A DNA stretch of 64,000 nucleotides from Anthoceros angustus (taxonomy: Eukaryota; Streptophyta; Anthocerotopsida; Anthocerotales; Anthocerotaceae), in contig MU008223.1 of NCBI GenBank assembly GCA_010909165.1, forward strand, positions 105,001-169,000, read 5' to 3'. Within the stretch, counting starts at the first letter, position 1, and each line of letters starts with the position of its first letter. Under the pieces are notes generated by a model. That model had not been told where the DNA came from and made no database searches. It saw only the letters and a list, made by a program, of their open reading frames with translations. The position numbers and the translations under genes are program-made. Positions 57,701-64,000 of this stretch are shown here, piece after piece.

Positions 57701-58450
57701 AGACTAAGATGCAGACAGCGGACGTACGCTGGTGGTTTGCTGCAATGATGTATGTGAGTTTGTGGCGGCTGAGACTGAAAAAAACGATGCTCATCAAATG
57801 GATGCACACTGTTTGCCTGCTATTCGGTGTTCGCTGAAGGCAAGGGCCTCTTTTGAATGCGCTTTCCGATCGGATGAGTGGGACGATTTCCGTTTTTGCT
57901 GCTCCCTGCTGCCATCGCTCATGGATTGCTTGCTGGGAATGATGAACATCTGGCTTGAGGGTTCTGGCTTTGCCAATACATACATAGTGGCACCGAAGCG
58001 TGCACAGCGCTGACGCTTTTGCTACCACGGTGGTTTTTTTTGTGCTGATTGCTAGAAAATGGTGCTATGAGGTGCTATATGGTGCATAGCACCCAGCGCT
58101 ATGGCTGGTGGACGCTGGATTTGCACTGGGTGGATCAAGACGCCGTCAATCCAAAGACCGTTTACTTCTTGGTTGATTCAGATAGGACGTCTAACTATGT
58201 ACCAAGTGGGCGGGAATAGCGGACACCGCATGCCTTCACGAGTCGGTGTGTGCATACAAATGTGATATTTTGGCACCAAGGAGGGCTGGGCATATCTGGA
58301 TCTCTCACATAGGGGCGCTTATGGAATAAGAGACCTATGGTCTGGACTTCTGAAAATCCTTCCATGGGATTCTGGACTTTAACATCTATCTCTAAACATC
58401 AGCTTTGCTTGAAATGACCTGACCATGTCAGGCAGCTTGCATTTATGCGA
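54783..58450 (+). repeat. Array module A4 (type II)
   Basis: Type II unit, like A1, with three subrepeats (from about 56,330, 56,905 and 57,850) and a minisatellite at 57,490-57,800. It ends at ATTTATGCGATG, about 20 bp short of the full A end. There it joins the transposon-protein ORF at 58,450. Confidence 0.88.
55698..55757 (+). pseudogene. RNase H-like motif in A4
   Basis: Frame reads VDVQWIPSHQGSKRADDPF, as in A1. Confidence 0.45.
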
Positions 58451-59351
58451 TGCTGGTGGAGGAAGCAGAGGAGCTAGTGGAGCAATGGCACTTGGATATC
58501 TTCAGGGCGGTCTGGACGTTTGACAGCGTCGCTCTCGTCCGAGAGTATGCCAGGAAGATGCTGGCAGTCACCAACAAGGAGGTTCGCTCCAAGAGCCTGA
58601 GGAAGGACCCCAGGAGGTGGACCGTGGAGGTCCTGAGGGCGGTTTACAACCGCTCGGGGGAAGAAATTGGGGGCGTAGTCCCGGAGCCCCTCAAGGTGAG
58701 AGGGAAGGTGGGGGCGGCGAAGGCGGCAATGCTGAGGCCAGGGACGCAACGGTCGTCCAACGGCTGGTTGATGTCGGACCTGCTGGACAGGCGGGTGAGG
58801 GCAGTGGCCAAGGTCATTGTCCACTGGAACATGCTCACCAAGGTGGATCACCTTGGTGACAACCTTTTGGTGTTCCTGCACGCCCTACAGCGAGGGAAAA
58901 GGGCCGATTGGGGGCGATCATCTTCGCCCGAATCAACCAAGAGGCCAGGAAGCTACGGAGTGAGAAGCCGCCTCCGTCAGCACTATCGCCCTTCCTCATC
59001 CATGTATGGGGACACCTCAACCTTCTGAAGGAGGGAGAGGAGGAGCGGGCGCTCCGGAAAGGGCTGGCGGCCTACCAGAGACGCAGCGTGAAGGAGCGAA
59101 GGCGCCAGAGGCAGAGGTCCGGCCTCCTAAGGCCAAACAGGCCCGGGAGGAAGACGATTGGGAAGGGATTCCGGATTCCATTCGGCTGGAACGGACCCCC
59201 TCGCCACCTCAGGAGGTATGGGAGGATATTCCTGCCTCCCTTCTTTGGTCCCAGTGAGCTCCTGCTTGGACGGAGTACCCAGGGGATATGGCGCTGGCGG
59301 CGCCCGCCAGCTAGCAACCCACCACGGCCCGGCGTGAGCCTCACGGACTAG
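58450..59351 (+). pseudogene. Plant transposon-protein-like ORF, best copy (one frameshift)
   Basis: Frame 58,450-59,028 gives an N-terminal helix-rich segment, VALVREYARKMLAVTNKEV, RRWTVEVLRAVYN, and then AVAKVIVHWNML and LLVFLHALQRGKRADWG. A one-base shift near 58,905 leads into frame 58,908-59,351, beginning GAIIFARINQEARKL and LSPFLIHVWGHL. The pattern (VREFYxx...xVRGxxV...In, then AR-x-W-x-x-x-x-x-N-x-L, LL-x-A-L-x-x-G-x-x-x-D-x-G-x-I-I-x-x-x-I, then F-P-x-L-I) matches my memory of the 'putative plant transposon protein' domain (PF20167), found in plant retroelements. The tail is arginine- and proline-rich. Sequence related to its N-terminal half occurs at 1,190-1,760 and 31,890-32,383. 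Confidence 0.55.
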
Positions 59352-59698
59352 GAGAGTCGACAAGAGGCGGAAGACGGCTCCCACCAATGAAGCGCCAAGG
59401 CGCGCGCAGTTCCTCGCCTACCCACGGAGTGCGGGAGGCGGAGGCGTAGAAGGGCGGAGGCGGGGCCCGCCCAAAGCGCGGGTCAGCACAGCGGCAACCA
59501 CACCCAGAGCGATCCTGTCTGCGGTGGGCAAACAACGCCCGACTCAGGACCCCTCACCACCTCCGAGCCCAAAGCAGGCGGGCGGAGAAGGAGTTAAGCG
59601 GCCAAAGCAGGCCAAGGAGGTGGAAGGACGGACCAGGCACTCGGGACGAGGTCTGATCGGTCCGGAGAACCAAGTTCGGACTCCCTCGGGACCCGATC
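59352..59698. other. GC-rich spacer, no supported gene
   Basis: Arginine/proline-rich ORFs are open on both strands. It probably belongs to the 3' part of the preceding mobile ORF. Nothing else seen. Confidence 0.45.
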
Positions 59699-59880
59699 TG
59701 TATTATATATATCATGCATTCGCCTAAGACACTTAGGCTAGAAAGCATAACACACAAAAGAGTATGTATTAATGAACAAAGAATATCTTAAATACAAAAT
59801 TGATATGTCTCTTGAGTTACGTATCTAACCTCTAGTATAGAAACTAGGGTATAAACTATGTTAGGGTTTCATTTCTAACA
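59699..59880 (-). repeat. Copia-type LTR
   Basis: On the minus strand a purine tract (TTTAGTGGGAG) is followed at 59,880 by TGTTAGAAATG. The sequence runs for about 180 bp, with AT-rich U5-like sequence, and ends ..TAATACA at 59,699. TG...CA ends and the preceding polypurine tract fit a 3' LTR of a Ty1/copia element whose internal part lies at higher coordinates. The length is short for an LTR and no partner LTR was found. Confidence 0.5.
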
Positions 59881-60358
59881 CTCCCACTAAACCAACATGG
59901 TTTATACAACCATAGGTTTGAACTTATAATCATTGTATACCATTACGCCCCAGCTACTCTCAGTGATGTAGCGTATTCCCAGCGTACACCACATGGAGCT
60001 CCTGACAGTCTTCCTTATATGCTGCGCTGGCTATCTGTTCAGCAGATTGATTACGCGCACAAACCTAAAGATGAAGACACGCTCTAGAGCCTCACACAGC
60101 GCAAGCCCTGCTCGGAGTCCTCGACACACCAACATGAAGAGAGCTAGCGATCTTGGGAGTGGGACACGCGGATGGTGCGACACGCAAACTGCAAGTAGGC
60201 GGGTGACAGGCGCCCTCCCAGCGCCCTCCGGTGAGGCCTGCCGGCTCAATTTTCAGTGGAATCCTCGAGTCATGACCAACATCGCATCGCCAACACCACC
60301 AATGACTTAGAGCTTCCTCGTCATCAAGCCGGAGCTGGAGGAAGAGCTCCCACTGCAC
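59881..60358 (-). mobile_element. Internally deleted copia interior, 3' part
   Basis: Lies between the LTR and the gag remnant. No RT or integrase motifs are present, so most of pol has been lost. The ORFs here (59,993-60,310 plus and 60,031-60,249 minus) show no recognised domain. Confidence 0.4.
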
Positions 60359-60670
60359 TTATGCTAGAGTACTCACAAAGGCCTCATCAAAGTCTTCAGC
60401 ACAATTGCTTTGAGGTCTTGCTTTCTTGTCCCTTTGTTTCTTGAAATAGTTCCTCGCAATGTATCCAACCTTGCCACAGTAGTTGCAGGTTATGTTGGAC
60501 CTTCTATATCCTCCTACAGATTGAGGATGACCTTTCCCTAGCTTGATGGAGCTTGGGTGTTCTTCCTGAGGCTTCTTGGCCACAAAAGCTGATTCCTCAG
60601 GTATCTTCCCCTTTTCCCTTCGTTTTGTCTCTTCATGTAAGAGTCTGCTCACAAGAATCTCAAAAGTCAA
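60359..60670 (-). pseudogene. gag: Copia gag fragment with a damaged zinc knuckle
   Basis: 103 residues on the minus strand. The end of the capsid-like part is ILVSRLLHEETKRRE, followed by a linker and CNYCGKVGYIARNYFKK. Copia gag zinc knuckles read C-x2-C-x4-H-x4-C; here both the His and the last Cys are Tyr, so the knuckle could not bind zinc. Direction and distance fit the LTR at 59,699-59,880. Confidence 0.72.
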
Positions 60671-61110
60671 AGTCTATATTCTTGACTCCAAAGGCATGCT
60701 ATTCATACACATGTCTTTCGTGGATAACATGATTAAATTCCAAAGATCATGAATGACAGCCATGATTGCTACTATATGAATGGCTTCTGCAAGATGGGGC
60801 TCCATGTCAAGATGGGGCTCCATGTCAAGATGGGGCTCCATGTCAAAGGTCTTTCACGAAACACGCTATGGGTGGAAAGTCCATGAGGTTGCCCGTGAGC
60901 TCAACGCCAATGCGGCCGGCCGGCCTACCCATGGGCTACAAGTAATGTAGAGGAAAATAAAAGATAAAATTTTGAAATAAAATAAATTCACCGGGCCCGG
61001 GGCGCTTTCTGCGGGCCGGGTCGGGTGACATGGGAAACGGCCCTAAATAAACCACACCGTCATACGTCTCACTTCATGGCATTAGTGATATAATTCCTAA
61101 CACTGTTTAT
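60671..61110. other. Spacer with an 18-bp triplicate
   Basis: 60,793-60,846 is three perfect tandem copies of GATGGGGCTCCATGTCAA. A GC-rich patch lies at 60,990-61,030. An AATAAA on the minus strand (61,106-61,111) could be a distant polyadenylation signal for the TOPLESS-type gene but is 750 bp from its stop. No gene seen. Confidence 0.55.
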
Positions 61111-61191
61111 TGAGGGAGGGAGGAGGAATGGTAACGATGAGGGAGGGAGGAGGAATGGTGACGATGAGGGAGGGAGGAGGAATGGTGACGA
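61111..61191. repeat. 27-bp tandem repeat, three copies
   Basis: TGAGGGAGGGAGGAGGAATG followed by GTRACGA, repeated at 61,111, 61,138 and 61,165. Copies differ at one base (TAACGA in the first, TGACGA in the others). The strand is purine-rich with runs of GGG. Confidence 0.92.
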
Positions 61192-61243
61192 TGTCTTCTG
61201 CCTGCTACGTGAGGAGAACTCATCTGGCAGGCAGAAGACATCG
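61189..61243. repeat. Perfect 17-bp inverted repeat
   Basis: CGATGTCTTCTGCCTGC (61,189-61,205) pairs with 61,227-61,243 across a 21-bp loop, immediately after the 27-bp repeats. It could fold as a stable hairpin in DNA or RNA. Confidence 0.9.
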
Positions 61244-61862
61244 TAGGAGATATTTCTCGATACACGGCTGTCGATATGGCATGATTAATTCAAATTTTCT
61301 TCCTCTTCCACGTCTGCCCTACTCCCTCTCAGACAGTTGTCGATGTGGCATGATTAAACATCTGCCCTCCTCCCTCTCACATGGTTGTCAATGTGGCATG
61401 GTTGGCTGCCCGCCTTTCTCCGTATCCGGTGCTAAGGAAGGCGAATTCGACTGTAAGGGAAGACGATCCCACAAAGAAAAGCGGGAGGCTTTCCTCACGA
61501 CGCCGTCGTCTACTCTCATGAAAACTTCTGGATATAGAAAAGACGTCAACAAGAAAAGCAGACATTTGTACCAGAGGACAACCCTGTTACAACTGCTTCC
61601 GTGCAAAGGTTTTCAGTCGCTGTACATCTCACTTCTAGTAATCTCCTTCACCACATCCAGTTCCAGACGTTCGATCTGAAGGGATCCATTCCAAAGGGTT
61701 CGCTATTCTACAATTATGATCCATCGTATAACCTAATTTACACAATGGCTCACAAAAATGGAGGACATCTCATACTTAGCATGTGCTAGAACTCATGTGT
61801 GGCGTCGAAAAACCATCTCACCCGGAGAAGACACTGTTTGAAAGCCCAGAAAGTCACCGCTG
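61244..61862. other. Intergenic / possible 3' UTR of the TOPLESS-type gene
   Basis: 61,260-61,410 holds three imperfect copies of a unit with GTCGATRTGGCATGATTA. The part nearest 61,862 is probably transcribed as the 3' UTR of the minus-strand gene, but no near AATAAA is seen. Plus-strand ORFs here are not supported. Confidence 0.45.
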
Positions 61863-63994
61863 TCATCGCTGAGACTGTTCAGGAACCTGGTTGCCAGGTG
61901 CAGGAGCAGATGGCCCACCAGATGAACCGTTATCCAGGGGAGGCCCAATACCCCATTTTCCTTCAGCCTCAAGAGGTTCTAACACTTGAACCACACCATC
62001 GCTCAATCCAAGAGCAAACTGACTTGGCTCCAGAGGATGAGCAGCGATGACGAGGGGATATGCTGGTGCTCTGCAGCAGCACCCTCCACAGTGAGGAACA
62101 GAAAACCCAAACAGGCCAGCAGTGCAACAGTAGGAGTTGCCACTTACCCGCCAACACCAGGAGGCATGTGCACTGAAGGTGCCAGTCTGCACCGAGGCCT
62201 CAAGCTGTCAGCATCAAACACTCCAATAGAGCCATCCATAAAGCCCGCATACACAAGCAAGCTATCACATGAATATGTTGCATTTGTGATGCTTGAGCTC
62301 AGAGAATCTCTTGGTGCCCACTGCATCGACAAGGAAAATTAAGAAAAAAATGAGATAGAGGTCTCACCCTAAGAAAGTAGCAAAATCGAGCACAAAGTCA
62401 CATCTTACATATCGCACTCTTTCCAGCTTTCCTGCATCAAAGATTGCTAGCTGACTTTCATGCACCACAAGGAGACGTATTTGGTCATTGTGAAATTGAA
62501 CTCTCGTGTCGCCTCCGATTGGAGGAGGGACTCTCCCTGTCTGGGTTGGCAAAAATTTTGACTTGCGCTTTTCCCAACCATCTGTTCCCCATACACACAG
62601 CTGCCATGCCAACACACAATTAGGGGGAAACAAATTAAATAACTCACAATAACCCAAAGTGGCAAGGAAATGACAAAGATCAATTATCTGATGTTCATCA
62701 GGATAGAAACAAATGACAATAAAACTTGTCCTCACCTGGGCATCGGCACCAGAAGAAACAAGTACGTTGAGAGCATTGGAAAATGCAAGTCCAGTGATTC
62801 GTTTTTGGTGGCCCTTCAACTTGCTTTTAACCTTCAGGAAATAGCTTGTTAGCCTCACAGCAGCTCAAGATCAAGTGGGCAGAAAGCTGGTTAGTCATGA
62901 GCATACCTCATCAATACGAACATTGTAGATCTGAATTGTTGAATCCTCCATGCCCACTGCGATAATATTGTTGTCTTGTGGGTGGAAAGCAAGAAATGTA
63001 GCTGCCGGGGGTGGCGGCATGAAGGTGGTCATAACCTGCAAAAGTACACCCAGCGATTAGAGACATATTTACCAGTGTACATCTAGTCAGGAGGCAGGGA
63101 GTAGCATTCAATGACCTTGAAAGTCATCATATTGAACAGGGACACTTTTCCTCCCGAAGCAGACATCACATAGGAGTCGTTTTTCGAGAGAGCAATGCAA
63201 GGCACCGCTTCCTCCGGATTTGTCTCACTGATATCATTAGTCATAAGAATGCCACTATTTGGCTGCCACAGCTGTGGTTGAGAGCTTGCAGTTGCCTGTG
63301 CATCAGAGACTCATAGATTACGCTTGATATCCACCATATCTACAGCAGCAGATGGAACCGGACAGACAAAATGCAATGCGTTATCCTACCAGTCCTGATG
63401 GGTTCCGATCACTACGCTGCCACTTCCAGAGCTTGTGCACAGCATTAGATGCAAGGGCTAGAAGAGCTACACCAGAGTTTGTGTATATGAGTCTTGACAC
63501 CTGTTGCAAGTAATGAGATAATTTGCCATACACAACCAAAGGTTACTCTCACAGAACTGCATAGAGATCCATACTAATTAGCAATACACAACCAGAGGTT
63601 ACTCTCACAGCAATGCATAGAGATCCATACCTTGCTAGCTGGTAGAGTGTCAGGAAGCTTTGTAGAACGACATTGTACAGGGTCTGTGATCTCAGTAAGC
63701 TTCCAGCTTTTGGTCCTATCTGCAGCATCGTCTGGCCCTCTTACTTTAGTATCAGAAGCTCTAACACTCTCAACACCATTCTGCAACCACATCAAGAGCT
63801 ATGATTAGTCACATAATGCATAACAAATGACCGAGACCTTGCATATAGCAGGCATGTTCTCAAATGATAAGCATTAATACCGGTCCAGCCATAGTAACTG
63901 CCGTGGATGCTCTCTCTGGACGTTCCACACCCACACCAGGAGGCGCACCAGGTAATCCAACAGCTGTGAGAGGGTTGATCCCAACCCCTGGTGC
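61863..63994 (-). CDS. TPL/TPR: TOPLESS/TPR transcriptional co-repressor, C-terminal part
   Basis: Nine exons on the minus strand: 63,994-63,881, 63,780-63,631, 63,500-63,390, 63,295-63,116, 63,035-62,907, 62,831-62,736, 62,600-62,409, 62,320-62,148 and 62,070-61,863 (stop TGA). All introns have GT-AG ends and the exons join in frame to about 450 residues. TPL proteins are Groucho-like nuclear co-repressors that bind EAR-motif proteins through N-terminal LisH/CTLH/CRA domains and have two C-terminal WD40 propellers. This part covers the linker and the second propeller. Family hallmarks are NAVHKLWKWQRSDRNPSG, CIALSKNDSYVMSASGGKVS, FLAFHPQDNNIIAVGMEDS, SKLKGHQKRITGLAFSN and YPLVIAAHP, and a C-terminus ending in QR. 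The protein continues beyond the right edge: an acceptor AG lies at 63,995-63,996. Introns are short (about 75-135 bp). It appears intact and is the only host gene recognised. Confidence 0.95.
63525..63630. repeat. 50-bp tandem duplication in a TOPLESS intron
   Basis: Two 50-bp units (63,525-63,574 and 63,581-63,630) lie in the intron between exons 63,390-63,500 and 63,631-63,780. On the coding strand each unit begins GTATGGATCTCTATGCA. The 5' splice-site intron sequence is thus duplicated, with the first copy used. Confidence 0.9.
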
Positions 63995-64000
63995 CTACAC

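Noticed and set aside
61110-61679. 189-residue ORF starting MREGGGMVT repeats
   Set aside because: The start is the 27-bp tandem repeat and the rest spans low-complexity and hairpin sequence; no domain seen.

Overview
The window looks like transposon-dense nuclear DNA of a land plant, with one recognisable host gene. The host gene is the 3' part of a TOPLESS/TPR co-repressor gene on the minus strand (61,863-63,994, nine exons resolved), which continues past the right edge. Everything else I can identify is mobile DNA of plant type: a Ty3/gypsy element with a tRNA-Asp primer site and the FLDDF form of the RT box (Tat/Athila-like), CACTA (TNP2/DUF4218) remnants, pogo-like CENP-B helix-turn-helix remnants, copia remnants, and proteins resembling the plant 'putative transposon protein' family. 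The reverse transcriptase of the 36-51 kb array, of a type I associate with non-seed plants and green algae, hints at a fern, lycophyte or moss rather than a flowering plant; this is a weak inference.

Layout. (1) Positions 1 to about 33,546 form one giant inverted repeat. The arms (1-16,680 and 16,681-33,546) meet inside a tetranucleotide microsatellite that flips from TCTA to GATA at 16,680/16,681. From the outside inward, each arm carries a tandem-array module (A-module), a plant-transposon-protein fragment, a pogo-like fragment, a Ty3/gypsy element cut off within RT, a second transposon-protein-like fragment, a CACTA transposase remnant, a copia-type LTR, an unrecognised small ORF, a set of unrecognised gag-like/coiled-coil ORFs, and a CACTA terminus with subterminal repeats. 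The palindrome is not closed at the left edge, so it may be larger.

(2) Positions 32,384-58,450 hold a higher-order tandem array. A noncoding-looking module of about 3.4 kb ('A', five copies in two subtypes) alternates with a module of about 3.9 kb ('RT', two copies) encoding a broken non-LTR-type reverse transcriptase. The order is A0(I)-A1(II)-RT1-A2(I)-RT2-A3(I)-A4(II). The boundaries before A1, A2, A3 and A4 carry TCTA microsatellite, from about 15 bp to 1.1 kb. This resembles the LTR-like tandem arrangement known for Penelope-like elements and is my candidate for the novel system here.

(3) Positions 58,450-61,860 hold a better preserved plant-transposon-protein ORF, a copia LTR with a gag fragment, short tandem repeats and a strong hairpin. 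(4) Positions 61,863-64,000 hold the TOPLESS-type gene.

A caution for the whole window: repeat copies differ mainly by short length changes clustered at CG and CHG sites, while AT-rich stretches are nearly identical. Many frameshifts may therefore be sequencing-consensus errors at methylated cytosines rather than real mutations, and the palindrome itself needs confirmation with raw reads.
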